A stretch of DNA of 64,000 nt from Variovorax sp. V213 (lineage in GTDB: Bacteria > Pseudomonadota > Gammaproteobacteria > Burkholderiales > Burkholderiaceae_C): assembly GCF_041154455.1 (NCBI RefSeq), contig NZ_AP028664.1:4403001-4467000 (forward strand), written 5' to 3'. A program made the position numbers and the translations under genes. Below are positions 53,771-62,759 of the stretch, piece by piece. Below the pieces are notes generated by a model that searched no databases, had not been told where the DNA came from, and saw nothing but the letters and a program-made list of their open reading frames with translations. Numbering within the stretch: position 1 is the first letter of the stretch; the number at the start of each line of letters is the position of its first letter.

Positions 53771-54370
53771 ATGAACTGGCAAGAATTCACCGCGCTGCTG
53801 GTGCTGGCCACGGCGATGAGTTTCTCGCCCGGTCCCAACACCACGCTTTCCACCGCCCTGGCGGCCAACGGGGGCCTGCCGCGCGCGATGCGCTTCGTGG
53901 TGGCGGTGCCGGTCGGCTGGACACTTCTGCTGGTTCTTTGCGCGGCCGGCATCGGAGCGCTGGTGGTGGCGGTGCCTCCGCTTCGCCTGGGCATCAAGGC
54001 GCTGGGCGTGGGCTACCTGCTGTGGCTGGCCTGCAAGCTCAGCGGCAGCGGCACGCTCGGCCGCGCGGACAGCGCGAGCCTGAACATCGGCTTCGGCCAG
54101 GGCGTGATGCTGCAGTTCGTCAACATCAAGGCGTGGCTGCTCGCGCTCACGCTGGTGGCCGGCTGGATCGCGGGGCAGCCCGATGCGCTCGGCCGTTTCG
54201 CCATCGTCGCCCCGGTGATGCTGGTCTACGCCTTCGCCAGCAACTTCGCCTACGCCCTGGCGGGTGCGCTGCTGCGCGACTGGCTGTCCAAGGGCAAGCG
54301 CCTGCTGTGGTTCAACCGTGCGATGGGCCTGGTGCTGGTGCTCACGGCGTGGTGGATGCTGAGCGTATGA
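53771..54370 (+). CDS. LysE/RhtB family amino-acid exporter
   Basis: A 199-residue membrane protein with about 6 helices. MSFSPGPNTTLSTALAANGG early in the protein is the family hallmark, and LQFVNIKAWLLALTLVAGWI in the middle matches the second conserved patch. Exports amino acids or their derivatives. The ATG at 53771 is preferred over an in-frame start at 53744, which overlaps the operator repeat. It overlaps the next gene by 4 bases (ATGA). Likely under control of the divergent MocR regulator. Confidence 0.9.
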   Translation: MNWQEFTALLVLATAMSFSPGPNTTLSTALAANGGLPRAMRFVVAVPVGWTLLLVLCAAGIGALVVAVPPLRLGIKALGVGYLLWLACKLSGSGTLGRADSASLNIGFGQGVMLQFVNIKAWLLALTLVAGWIAGQPDALGRFAIVAPVMLVYAFASNFAYALAGALLRDWLSKGKRLLWFNRAMGLVLVLTAWWMLSV

Positions 54371-55323
54371 GCCGCGGCCTCCACATCAAGGACGAGACCC
54401 TGGGCATGTGGCTCGGCGTGATCGGCGTGGCGCTGTTCGCGGTCACCTTGCCGATGACACGGCTGGCCACCGGCACGCAGGGCGCGCCGCAGCTCTCGCC
54501 CTGGTTCGTCACGCTCGGGCGGGCCGCCTTGGCGGGCATTCTCTCGACGATCTTCCTGCTCGCCACGCGCTCGCCGCGGCCCGCGCCGCAGCAGTGGAAG
54601 CCCCTGGGCATGGCGGTGCTCGGCAACGTGATCGGCTATCCGCTGCTGCTGGCCTACGCATTGCGCGTGGTCACGGCCAGCCATGCGGCGGTGGTGACGG
54701 CGTTGCTGCCGCTCGTCACCGCGGCGGTCGCCGCGCTGGTGCTGCACCAGCGCGCGCGGCTCGGCTTCTGGCTTTGCGCCGTGGCGGGCAGCGTGCTCGT
54801 CGTGCTGTTCTCGCTGCTGCGCGCCAGCCAGCAGGGCCACGGCTTCGGTTTCGAATGGGCCGACCTGCTGCTGGTCGGCGCGGTGGTCGCGGCGTCGTTC
54901 GGCTACATCTACGGCGCGCAGGTCACGCCGTCGCTCGGCGCCGAGCGCGTGATCTGCTGGGTGTGCGTGATGGCGCTGCCCGTCACCTTGCCGGCCACGC
55001 TGGCCCTGTGGCCGCAAGAGCCCATCGCCACATCGGCCTGGCTGGGCTTCGTCTACGTCGGCGTGTTCTCGATGTGGATCGGCTTCTTTGCCTGGTACCG
55101 CGGCCTGGCGCTGGGCGGTGCATTGCGCGTGAGCCAGACCCAGCTGCTGCAGCCCTTTCTCTCCATCCTTGCCTCCATTCCGCTGCTGGGCGAGCCGCTC
55201 GACATGGTCACGCTGGGTTTTGCCGTTGCGGTGGTCTGCACGGTGGTGCTCGGCAAGCGCCTGTCGCAGCCGCAGCCGGCCCTTGCCATTTCGCCGCGTA
55301 CAGCGCGTGCCGAACAATCCTGA
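54367..55323 (+). CDS. DMT superfamily transporter (EamA domain)
   Basis: A 318-residue protein with ten predicted helices in two EamA repeats. Elements such as TLGRAALAGILSTIFLLATR, ALRVVTASHAAVVTALLPLV, WIGFFAWYRGLALGGALRVS and ILASIPLLGEPLDMVTLG are typical of the RhaT/YdcZ-like exporters. The coupled start (ATGA) with the LysE-family gene suggests that both export related compounds, plausibly amino acids. Substrate not known. Confidence 0.9.
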   Translation: MSRGLHIKDETLGMWLGVIGVALFAVTLPMTRLATGTQGAPQLSPWFVTLGRAALAGILSTIFLLATRSPRPAPQQWKPLGMAVLGNVIGYPLLLAYALRVVTASHAAVVTALLPLVTAAVAALVLHQRARLGFWLCAVAGSVLVVLFSLLRASQQGHGFGFEWADLLLVGAVVAASFGYIYGAQVTPSLGAERVICWVCVMALPVTLPATLALWPQEPIATSAWLGFVYVGVFSMWIGFFAWYRGLALGGALRVSQTQLLQPFLSILASIPLLGEPLDMVTLGFAVAVVCTVVLGKRLSQPQPALAISPRTARAEQS

Positions 55324-55365
55324 AGAAAATTGCCTCTCACCTCACCCCGCCTGAAAGAAGAACCC

Positions 55366-56595
55366 ATGAACTGGAAACTCGCCGCCCGCGCCGCCAAGAT
55401 GAACCCGTCGGTGCTGCGTGAAATCCTCAAGGTCACCGAGCGCCCCGGCATCATCAGCCTGGCCGGCGGCCTGCCCTCGCCCAAGACCTTCCCGATCCAG
55501 GCCTTTGCCGGCGCCTGCGCCGAGGTGCTGCACAACGACGGCCAGGCGGCCCTGCAATACGCCGCGAGCGAAGGCTATGCGCCGCTGCGCCAGGCCGTGG
55601 CCGACATGCTGCCGTGGAACGTCGATCCCGCGCAGGTGCTCATCACCACCGGCTCGCAGCAGGGCCTCGACCTGGTGGCCAAGGTGCTGCTCGACCCGGG
55701 CAGCAAGGTGCTGGTCGAAACGCCCACCTACCTCGGCGCGCTGCAGGCCTTCGGCCCGATGGAGCCGCAGCCCGTGAGCGTGGCAAGCGACGATGAAGGC
55801 GTGATCGTCGAAGACCTGGTGGCCAAGGCACGCGCGACCGGCGGGCGGGCTTCGGAAGACGGCGCGCGCTTCGTCTACCTGCTGCCCAATTTCCAGAACC
55901 CCACCGGCCGCACCATGACCGAGGCGCGCCGCGCGGCCGTGTCGGCCGCAGCTTCCGCCGCGGGCCTGCCGATCGTCGAGGACAACCCCTACGGCGAACT
56001 GTGGTTCGACGAAGCCCCGCCGCTGCCGCTGACCGCGCGCAACCCCGAAGGCTGCATCTACCTGGGCTCGTTCTCGAAGGTGCTCGCCCCTGGTTTGCGC
56101 CTGGGCTTCCTGGTCGCGCCCAAGGCCATCTATCCGAAGCTGCTGCAGGCCAAGCAGGCGGTCGACCTGCACACGCCGATCTTCACGCAGCGCATGGTCT
56201 CGGCCGTGATGAAAGACAACTTCCTCGAGCGCCATGTGCCCACGATCCGCGCGCTCTACAAGCGCCAGCGCGACGCCATGATGGCCGCACTCACGCGCGA
56301 GATGGCCGGCCTCGACGTGAAGTTCAATGCGCCCAAGGGCGGCATGTTCCTGTGGGCGCGCCTGCCCGAGGGCATCGACACGGTGGCCCTGCTGCCCAAG
56401 GCGGTGGAGCGCAACGTGGCCTTCGTTCCGGGTGCGCCGTTCTATGCAGGCGAAGGCGATCCGCGCACGCTGCGCCTGTCGTTCGTGACGGCCAGCGTCG
56501 AAGAGATCGACATCGCCATCGCCGCGCTGGCCCTGACACTGCGCGAAGAACTGGCGCTGCTCGGCGAACGCAAGCTCGCGCCCGAACCCGCCTGA
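55366..56595 (+). CDS. PLP-dependent aminotransferase (MocR-like domain, LysN/2-aminoadipate type)
   Basis: A 409-residue fold-type I enzyme without a DNA-binding domain. GIISLAGGLPSPKTFPIQAF, LQYAASEGYAPLRQAVADML, TTGSQQGLDLVAKVLLDPGS, YLLPNFQNPTGRTMT and the PLP-Lys region YLGSFSKVLAPGLRLGFLVA are shared with 2-aminoadipate and alanine/aromatic aminotransferases. AAAGAAG upstream of ATG at 55366. Within the MocR-controlled run it probably transaminates an amino acid that the adjacent exporters handle. The exact substrate is open. Confidence 0.92.
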   Translation: MNWKLAARAAKMNPSVLREILKVTERPGIISLAGGLPSPKTFPIQAFAGACAEVLHNDGQAALQYAASEGYAPLRQAVADMLPWNVDPAQVLITTGSQQGLDLVAKVLLDPGSKVLVETPTYLGALQAFGPMEPQPVSVASDDEGVIVEDLVAKARATGGRASEDGARFVYLLPNFQNPTGRTMTEARRAAVSAAASAAGLPIVEDNPYGELWFDEAPPLPLTARNPEGCIYLGSFSKVLAPGLRLGFLVAPKAIYPKLLQAKQAVDLHTPIFTQRMVSAVMKDNFLERHVPTIRALYKRQRDAMMAALTREMAGLDVKFNAPKGGMFLWARLPEGIDTVALLPKAVERNVAFVPGAPFYAGEGDPRTLRLSFVTASVEEIDIAIAALALTLREELALLGERKLAPEPA

Positions 56596-56619
56596 GCCAC
56601 GACGCAGGGGTACGTCACG

Positions 56620-57252
56620 ATGCACATCGCCATCCTTACTTTCGACGGCTTCAACGAACTCGACTCGCTGATCGCGCTCGGGGTGCTCAACCGCATCAAG
56701 AAGCCGGGCTGGCGCGTGACGCTGGCAGCGCCCAGCGCCACGGTCACCTCGATGAACGGCGTCACCGTGCATGCGAGCTCCACGCTCGAGGCGGCGGCCG
56801 AAGCCGGCGCGGTGCTCGTCGGCAGCGGCATCCGCACGCGCGAAGTGGCTGCCGACCCCGCCATCATGGGCGCGCTGCGCCGCCTCGACGCCAAGCGGCA
56901 GCTGATCGGCGCGCAATGCTCGGGCACGCTGCTGCTGGCCAAGCTGGGCCTGCTGGGCGCGGTGCCGGCCTGCACCGACCTCACGACCAAGCCCTGGGTG
57001 CAGGAGGCCGGCGTCGAGGTGCTCAACCAGCCTTTCTTCGCCAAGGGCAACGTGGCCACCGCCGGCGGCTGCCTTTCGGCGCCCTACCTCGCGGCCTGGC
57101 TCATTGCGCGCAGCGAAGGCATCGAGGCTGCGAAGAGCGCGCTGCACTACGTCGCGCCTGTCGGCGAAAAAGAAGACTACGTGGCGCGGGCCCTGCGCAA
57201 CATCGAGCCTCATCTCCCCACGGTTCCAGCGGCCGCGGCCGCCGCTGCCTGA
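56620..57252 (+). CDS. DJ-1/PfpI family protein
   Basis: A 210-residue class I glutamine amidotransferase-like protein. MHIAILTFDGFNELDSLIAL is the start, LIGAQCSGTLLLAKLGLL holds the nucleophile-elbow Cys, and TAGGCLSAPYLAAWL is the late active-site region. Members include deglycase-like, isocyanide hydratase-like and transcription-factor-related proteins. Lacking an AraC HTH, it is probably an enzyme or a stress-related protein. Tail is Ala-rich. Located in the rightward amino-acid run between the aminotransferase and a LysE gene. Confidence 0.86.
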   Translation: MHIAILTFDGFNELDSLIALGVLNRIKKPGWRVTLAAPSATVTSMNGVTVHASSTLEAAAEAGAVLVGSGIRTREVAADPAIMGALRRLDAKRQLIGAQCSGTLLLAKLGLLGAVPACTDLTTKPWVQEAGVEVLNQPFFAKGNVATAGGCLSAPYLAAWLIARSEGIEAAKSALHYVAPVGEKEDYVARALRNIEPHLPTVPAAAAAAA

Positions 57253-57274
57253 AAGAAGTGCTGCGAGACACGCC

Positions 57275-57946
57275 ATGATCAGCCTCGCCACGCTCGCGCT
57301 CTTCCTGCTGGCCGTGCTGGCCCTGTTCCTGTCCCCCGGACCGAACATGGCCTTCGTGCTCTCGCACGGCGTGGCCCACGGACCGCGCGGCGGCTTCGCG
57401 GCGGCGCTCGGCATCTCGTCGGCCGACCTGGTGCACACGCTCTTCACCGCCACCGGCGTGACCGCGCTGGTGGCGGCATGGCCGCCCTCCTTCGACCTGC
57501 TGCGCTATGCGGGCGCGCTGTACCTGCTGTGGCTCGCGGCGCAGGCCCTTCGCAGCAGCGGCGGCCTCCCGGCGGGTGCGCGGGCGCAGCCGTCCGCCTT
57601 CGCGCGCATCGTGCGCATGGCGTTCCTCAACAATCTCGTCAATCCGAAGGCGCTGCTGTTCTTCATGGTGTTTCTGCCGCAGTTCGTCGACCCCGCGCGC
57701 GGCAGCGTGCCCTTGCAACTGGTGCAGCTCGGCGTCATGCTCGCGGCAGCCGCGCTCGCGTTCAACACGCTGCTCGGCGCATGCAGCGGGCAGGTCGGCC
57801 GCTGGCTGCAGCGCCGACCGGGGGCTGAAAAATTCCAGCGCGGCCTGCTGGCGCTGGTGATGGTCGGCCTGGCGATCCGCCTGCTGCTGCTCGACCGTCC
57901 TTCGGTGCCGTCCGCCCTGTCCGCCACATCTGTCCAAGGAAGCTGA
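57275..57946 (+). CDS. LysE/RhtB family amino-acid exporter
   Basis: A 223-residue membrane protein with six helices: LALFLSPGPNMAFVLSHGVA (signature), GISSADLVHTLFTATGVTAL, LRYAGALYLLWLAAQAL and MAFLNNLVNPKALLFFMVFL. The family exports amino acids such as threonine, homoserine, leucine or lysine. The ATG at 57275 begins 22 bases after the DJ-1 gene and the GST gene starts 4 bases after its stop, so the genes are on one transcript. Confidence 0.91.
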   Translation: MISLATLALFLLAVLALFLSPGPNMAFVLSHGVAHGPRGGFAAALGISSADLVHTLFTATGVTALVAAWPPSFDLLRYAGALYLLWLAAQALRSSGGLPAGARAQPSAFARIVRMAFLNNLVNPKALLFFMVFLPQFVDPARGSVPLQLVQLGVMLAAAALAFNTLLGACSGQVGRWLQRRPGAEKFQRGLLALVMVGLAIRLLLLDRPSVPSALSATSVQGS

Positions 57947-57950
57947 ACAC

Positions 57951-58592
57951 ATGCTCAACATCTGGGGCCGCATCAGTTCGATCAACGTGCGCAAGGTCGT
58001 CTGGTGCGCGCAGGAACTCGGGCTCGACTTTCAACGCACCGAAGCCGGCGGCCGGTTCGGCGTGGTGCAGACGCCCGAATACCTTGCGCTCAACCCGAAT
58101 GCGATGGTACCCACCATCGACGACGGCGAAGGCAGCGAGCGCGTCACGCTCTGGGAATCGAACGTGATCGTGCGTTACCTGTGCGCCAAGCACTCGCACG
58201 GCAAGTTCTATCCCAGCGACCTGCCCGCGCGCTTCGACGCCGAGCGCTGGATGGACTGGCAGCAGACCACGCTCAACCGCGCGAGCCGCGACGCCTTCGT
58301 GCAATGGGTGCGCACAGCCCCGGCCGAACGCGAACCGGCGCTCATCGCCGCCTCCGTCCATGCGAGCGAGTCCCTGTTCGCGATGCTCGACGCGCACCTT
58401 GCGCGGCAGCCCTTCATGGCGGGCGACCGCTTCACCATGGCTGACATTCCCATCGGCTGCGAAGCTCACCGCTGGTTCGGCCTGCCGCCGGCCGAATACC
58501 AGCGCCCCAGCTGGCCGAACCTCGAACGCTGGTACGGCGAACTGATCTCCCGTCCGGGCACGCGCGGCGTGCTCGATCTCCCGCTCGAATGA
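57951..58592 (+). CDS. Glutathione S-transferase family protein
   Basis: A 213-residue GST. The thioredoxin-like domain (about 1-80) includes ISSINVRKVVWCAQELGLDF, ALNPNAMVPTIDDGEG and TLWESNVIVRYLC (ES glutathione-binding pair). The alpha-helical domain (about 90-205) ends with RFTMADIPIGCEAHRWFGL. It conjugates glutathione or acts as isomerase or reductase. Overlaps the PhzF gene by 4 bases (ATGA). Confidence 0.91.
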   Translation: MLNIWGRISSINVRKVVWCAQELGLDFQRTEAGGRFGVVQTPEYLALNPNAMVPTIDDGEGSERVTLWESNVIVRYLCAKHSHGKFYPSDLPARFDAERWMDWQQTTLNRASRDAFVQWVRTAPAEREPALIAASVHASESLFAMLDAHLARQPFMAGDRFTMADIPIGCEAHRWFGLPPAEYQRPSWPNLERWYGELISRPGTRGVLDLPLE

Positions 58593-59521
58593 AAAGCATG
58601 AAACCCCGCCCGTTCAAACAAGTCGACGTCTTCACCGCAACGCCCTACCTCGGCAATCCGCTCGCCGTGGTGCTCGACGGCGCCGGCCCCGACGACGCCG
58701 CGATGCAGCGCTTTGCGCAGTGGACCAACCTGTCCGAGACCACCTTCCTGCTGCCGCCGACCGACCCCACGGCCGACTACCGCGTGCGCATCTTCACGCC
58801 CGGCGGCGAGCTGCCCTTCGCGGGCCATCCGACCATCGGCAGCTGCCATGCCTGGCTGCAGGCCGGCGGCAAGCCCAAGGCGGCGGGCCGGGTCGTGCAG
58901 CAGTGCGCGGCGGGCCTGGTGCCGCTGCGCCGCGAGGGCGAGCGCCTGGCGTTCTCGGCTCCGCCGCTCAAGCGCAGCGCGCCCAGCCCCACCCTGCTGG
59001 CCAAGGTGGCGGGCGCGCTGGGCCTGAAGGCCCAGCAGATCGTCGCGGCGCAGGTGCTCGACAACGGCCCCGTCTGGTTCGGCCTGCTGCTCAGCGATGC
59101 CGACGCCGTGCTCCGGCTCGTGCCCGACCACCGCATGCTCAAGGAGCTGGGCGTCAAGGCCGGCGTCGCGGGCGTGCCCGTGGCAGAGGGCTCGTCGATG
59201 CTGATCGGCCGGTCGAACCGCGAGGCACGCGCCTTCGGCGGCAAGGCCGCGGCCGAAGCCGACGGCGGACCGAAGATCGACCTGGAGGTGCGCGCTTTTG
59301 CAGCGCCCATCGGCGTGGAAGAAGACCCGGTCACCGGCAGCCTCAACGCCAGCCTGGCCGAATGGCTGATCGCCGACGGCCACATGCCCGAGCGCTACGT
59401 GGCCGCGCAGGGCCAGTGCCTCGGACGCGCCGGCCGCGTGTACATCGAGCGCGACGGCGATGGCAAGGTGTGGGTCGGCGGCGATGCCGTGACCTGCGTC
59501 GACGGCCAGGTGACGCTGTAA
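58589..59521 (+). CDS. PhzF family isomerase-like protein
   Basis: A 310-residue member of the PhzF/diaminopimelate-epimerase fold. FKQVDVFTATPYLGNPLAVV at the start, NLSETTFLLPPTDPTADYRV with the catalytic Glu, and FTPGGELPFAGHPTIGSCHA are family hallmarks, and GVEEDPVTGSLNASLAEWLI is the matching loop in the second half. PhzF itself isomerises a phenazine precursor. Most homologues outside phenazine loci have unknown substrates, and no other phz genes are here. Coupled to the GST gene by a 4-base overlap. Confidence 0.9.
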   Translation: MKSMKPRPFKQVDVFTATPYLGNPLAVVLDGAGPDDAAMQRFAQWTNLSETTFLLPPTDPTADYRVRIFTPGGELPFAGHPTIGSCHAWLQAGGKPKAAGRVVQQCAAGLVPLRREGERLAFSAPPLKRSAPSPTLLAKVAGALGLKAQQIVAAQVLDNGPVWFGLLLSDADAVLRLVPDHRMLKELGVKAGVAGVPVAEGSSMLIGRSNREARAFGGKAAAEADGGPKIDLEVRAFAAPIGVEEDPVTGSLNASLAEWLIADGHMPERYVAAQGQCLGRAGRVYIERDGDGKVWVGGDAVTCVDGQVTL

Positions 59522-59532
59522 CGGAGAACACC

Positions 59533-60225
59533 ATGCGCGCGCAACTCGACCACCTGGTGATCGCCGCCGCCTCGCTCGCCGAGGGCGTGGCGTGGTGCGA
59601 AGCCACCCTGGGCGTGACGCCGGGTCCTGGCGGTTCGCATCCGCTGATGGGCACACACAACCGGCTCCTGAACATCGCGAGCGCGGCCTTTCCCCAGGCC
59701 TACCTCGAAATCATCGCCATCGAGCCGGGCAAGCAGCCGTCGCGCCCCGGCACGCGCCGCTGGTTCGACCTGGACGACGCCGTGCTGCGGGCAGGCCTCG
59801 CGCAACGCGGGCCGCGGCTGGTGCACTTCGTCGCGCGCGTGCCCGACGCGCACGCCGCGCTGCAGGCGTTGGCGCACGACGAACATGCGCACATCGATCG
59901 CGGCCACTTGCTCGAAGCCTCGCGCGACACGCCCGCCGGCCGGCTCGAGTGGCAGATCACGGTGCGCGACGACGGCCAGCGGCTGTTCTATGGCGCGCTG
60001 CCCACGCTGATCCAGTGGGGGCCGGTGCATCCCACCGACGCCATGCCGCCCTCGGGACTGGCGATGCAATCGCTGCGCGCCACGCATCCGCGCGCGGCCG
60101 CCCTGGATGCCGCGCTGTCAGCCATCGGCATGTCCGACATGCCCGTGCAGCCCGGCGCGCCCAATCTGGTGGCCGTGCTCGACACGCCCCGCGGCCCCGT
60201 CACACTTCAATCCGAAGGGCTCTGA
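59533..60225 (+). CDS. VOC superfamily protein (glyoxalase-like domain)
   Basis: A 230-residue protein. AQLDHLVIAAASLAEGVAWC and the body fit the glyoxalase-like (Glyoxalase_3) group, with His in LDHLVIAA, a YLEIIAIEPG strand, VHFVARVPDAH, and an expected metal site. The ATG at 59533 follows GGAG by 6 bases. The substrate is unknown. It is 11 bases after the PhzF gene in the same run. Confidence 0.83.
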   Translation: MRAQLDHLVIAAASLAEGVAWCEATLGVTPGPGGSHPLMGTHNRLLNIASAAFPQAYLEIIAIEPGKQPSRPGTRRWFDLDDAVLRAGLAQRGPRLVHFVARVPDAHAALQALAHDEHAHIDRGHLLEASRDTPAGRLEWQITVRDDGQRLFYGALPTLIQWGPVHPTDAMPPSGLAMQSLRATHPRAAALDAALSAIGMSDMPVQPGAPNLVAVLDTPRGPVTLQSEGL

Positions 60226-60230
60226 CCGAC

Positions 60231-60863
60231 ATGCTGACCTTGACCGAAATCGCCTGGTTCGCGCTTGCCTCCATGCTGCTTGCGCTCACGCCGGGGCCGA
60301 ACATGATCTATTGCGTGTCGCGCACGTTGATCCAGGGCCGCCGCGCCGGGCTGGTCTCGCTCGGTGGCGTGATGATGGCTTTCCTGGCCCACCTGTTCGC
60401 GGCCGCGCTCGGGCTCACCGCGCTGCTGCTGGCCGTGCCGGTCGCGTTCGATGCCATCCGGCTTGCCGGCGCCGCCTATCTGCTGTGGCTGGCATGGCAG
60501 GCGGTCAAGCCAGGCGGCAATGCGCCCTTCGAGGCGCGCGCGCTGCCGGCCGATCCGCCGGCCAAGCTGTTTCGCATGGGCTTTCTCACCAACCTGCTGA
60601 ACCCGAAGGTCGCGATGTTCTACCTCTCGTTCTTTCCGCAGTTCATCCATCCCGAGCGCGGCTCGGTGCTGCTGCAGAGCATGCAGTTGGGCATGGCACA
60701 GATGGCCAGCAGCGCCGCGGTCAATACCGTCGTGATTTTCGGCGCCGCAAGCATCACGGCGGTGCTCTCGCAAAGCGCCGGATGGCTGCGTGCACAGCGG
60801 TACGTGATGGGCAGCGTGCTGGCCGCGCTGGCGGTGCGAGTCGCACTGACGGAACGCAAATAA
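60231..60863 (+). CDS. LysE/RhtB family amino-acid exporter
   Basis: A 210-residue six-helix exporter: LLALTPGPNMIYCVSRTLIQ is the signature, AYLLWLAWQAVKPGG and MGFLTNLLNPKVAMFYLSFF are the second and third family patches. It is the third LysE-family gene in 7 kb. It starts 5 bases after the VOC gene, so translation is likely linked. Confidence 0.92.
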   Translation: MLTLTEIAWFALASMLLALTPGPNMIYCVSRTLIQGRRAGLVSLGGVMMAFLAHLFAAALGLTALLLAVPVAFDAIRLAGAAYLLWLAWQAVKPGGNAPFEARALPADPPAKLFRMGFLTNLLNPKVAMFYLSFFPQFIHPERGSVLLQSMQLGMAQMASSAAVNTVVIFGAASITAVLSQSAGWLRAQRYVMGSVLAALAVRVALTERK

Positions 60864-60875
60864 AAAAGGCCGCCC

Positions 60876-61847
60876 GTGAGGTTCACCCGCGACGAAATCG
60901 AATCCGCGCAGCGCACCGTCGGCGCCGCCATGCCGCCCACGCCGCAATACGCATGGCCGCTGCTCGGGCAGCGCCTCGGCAGCGCGGTATGGGCCAAGCA
61001 CGAGAACCATACGCCGGCGGGCGCCTTCAAGATCCGCGGCGGGCTGACCTACTTCGAGACGCTGGCGCGCGAACAGCCGGACGTGCGCCACGTCATCAGC
61101 GCCACGCGCGGGAACCACGGCCAGTCGGTCGGCTTCGCGGCGCGGCGCCACGGGCTCGCGGCCACCATCGTGGTGCCGCACGGCAACTCGCTCGAGAAGA
61201 ACGCCGCCATGCGTGCCCTGGGGGTGCAGCTGGTCGAGCATGGCGACGACTTCCAGGCGGCCGCGGAGCATGCGGTCATGCTCGCCGAGCGCGACGGCAT
61301 GCATCGCGTGCCCTCGTTCCACCGCGAGCTGGTGCGCGGCGTGTCGACGGCGTATGTCGAGTTCTTCAGCGCATTGAAAGACGCGCCGCCGGACGTGCTG
61401 TTCGTGCCCATCGGCCTGGGCTCCGGCTTTGCCGCGGCGGCTGCCGCGCGGGCGCATTGCGGCGTATCGACCAAGCTCGTCGGCGTGGTGTCGGCGCATG
61501 CCACCGCGTACCGCGACTCCTTCCGCGCGGGCCGGCCCGTCGAGTCGCCGGTCAGCACGCGGCTGGCCGACGGCATGGCCTGCCGCACGCCTGTGCCCGA
61601 ATCGGTCGAGGTGATCCTGCGCGAAGCCGACGACGTGATCACCGTCACCGACGACGAGATTGCCGAGGCCATGCGCATTCTCTTCAGCGACACCCACAAC
61701 GTGGCCGAAGGCGCCGGCGCCGCCGCGCTGGCGGGTGCGCTTCAGCAGCGAGAGCGCTGGCGCGGCAAGACGGTGGGCATCAGCGTGAGCGGCGGCAATG
61801 TCGATTCCGGCATGTTTGCCGGGGTGCTGGCCCGCAGCGTTTCCTAG
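60876..61847 (+). CDS. Threonine dehydratase-like PLP enzyme
   Basis: A 323-residue fold-type II PLP enzyme. The Lys for PLP lies in TPAGAFKIRGGLTYFETLA, then ATRGNHGQSVGFAARRHGLA, IVVPHGNSLEKNAAMRALGV and the phosphate-binding or terminal SVSGGNVDSGMFAGVL. It likely deaminates L-threonine or L-serine, or a hydroxy-aspartate. No C-terminal ACT domain, so it is of the catabolic, not the IlvA allosteric, type. GTG start at 60876 with AAAAAAGG upstream. Last gene of the rightward run and converging on the creatininase gene. Confidence 0.88.
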   Translation: MRFTRDEIESAQRTVGAAMPPTPQYAWPLLGQRLGSAVWAKHENHTPAGAFKIRGGLTYFETLAREQPDVRHVISATRGNHGQSVGFAARRHGLAATIVVPHGNSLEKNAAMRALGVQLVEHGDDFQAAAEHAVMLAERDGMHRVPSFHRELVRGVSTAYVEFFSALKDAPPDVLFVPIGLGSGFAAAAAARAHCGVSTKLVGVVSAHATAYRDSFRAGRPVESPVSTRLADGMACRTPVPESVEVILREADDVITVTDDEIAEAMRILFSDTHNVAEGAGAAALAGALQQRERWRGKTVGISVSGGNVDSGMFAGVLARSVS

Positions 61848-61856
61848 TCCGAAAAG

Positions 61857-62684
61857 TCAGGGCAGAGGCTGCGTATTGGCCGTGTCCAGCGGCAGGCGCG
61901 ACACCTCGGCCAGCAACAGCGCCAGCTGCTGCGCGGCCGCATCGACCACCGCCTGGCCGCGCAGCGCCGTCGCCGCGGCCGCATTGCCCGCGGCGCCCTG
62001 CGCGTTGTAATCCTCCATGGCCCAGCCGAGCTTGGCGCTCTTGCCGTTGCCGAGGATCGCGTAGTCGGCCGCGCGCTGCTCGGAAGTAGAACGGAAATTC
62101 TTCGCCTCGCCCATGCGCACCTGTTGCGGCGCAAGCGCCAGCATCATCGAGGTTTCGATGTCGCCCGCATGCACGCCGAAGCGGTGTTCATCCGCGCCGA
62201 ACTGCGCGCCGGCATCGCCCAGCGGCAGGTTGAACCAGCTCACGCTGTAGACGATGAGCCCGTGGGCCGCGCGCAGCTCACGCGCCACGATGTCCATGGC
62301 ACCCACGTGGCCGCCATGCGCGTTGAACAGCACCAGCTTCTTCACGCCGGCGCGCGCCACGCCGGCGCCGATCTCGTTCCACATGCGGATCACGGTCTCG
62401 GCCGACAGCGTGAGCGTGCCCGCGAAGCGCGCGTGCTCGGGGCTCAGGCCGATCTGCTGGGTCGGCAGGAACAGCACCGGCAACGCCGCCGGCAGCAGCG
62501 GCAGTGCCGCGGCCACGATGCCGTCGGCCAGCACCGTGTCCACGCCCAGCGGCAGATGCGGCCCGTGCTGCTCGGTGGCGCCGAGCGGCAGCACCGCGAC
62601 CGTGGCTGCCACATCGAGCGCCGCGAAGTCGCGCGTCGTCAGTTGAGACCAGTGGCGGGGCAGGGATACCGGGGATGCGTTCAT
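61857..62684 (-). CDS. Creatininase family amidohydrolase
   Basis: A 275-residue metal-dependent amidohydrolase. VLPLGATEQHGPHLPLGVDT supplies the first metal ligands (Glu, His, Asp), LFNAHGGHVGAMDIVARELR gives the HGGH motif, and FGVHAGDIETSMMLAL the later Glu. Related enzymes open cyclic amides such as creatinine or act in riboflavin/F420 and mycofactocin pathways. No pathway partner here identifies the substrate. It converges on the threonine dehydratase-like gene with only 9 bases between them. Confidence 0.9.
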   Translation of the reverse strand: MNASPVSLPRHWSQLTTRDFAALDVAATVAVLPLGATEQHGPHLPLGVDTVLADGIVAAALPLLPAALPVLFLPTQQIGLSPEHARFAGTLTLSAETVIRMWNEIGAGVARAGVKKLVLFNAHGGHVGAMDIVARELRAAHGLIVYSVSWFNLPLGDAGAQFGADEHRFGVHAGDIETSMMLALAPQQVRMGEAKNFRSTSEQRAADYAILGNGKSAKLGWAMEDYNAQGAAGNAAAATALRGQAVVDAAAQQLALLLAEVSRLPLDTANTQPLP

Positions 62685-62759
62685 CCGCCGATCTTAGAGC
62701 GGTGATTCAATCCACGCGACCCCGCGCCACACGCGCTCTTCGACGACACAAGGACACTC

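Noticed and set aside
58589..59521. Phenazine biosynthesis gene
   Set aside because: The PhzF fold is clear, but no other phz gene is near. Most PhzF homologues are not phenazine enzymes.
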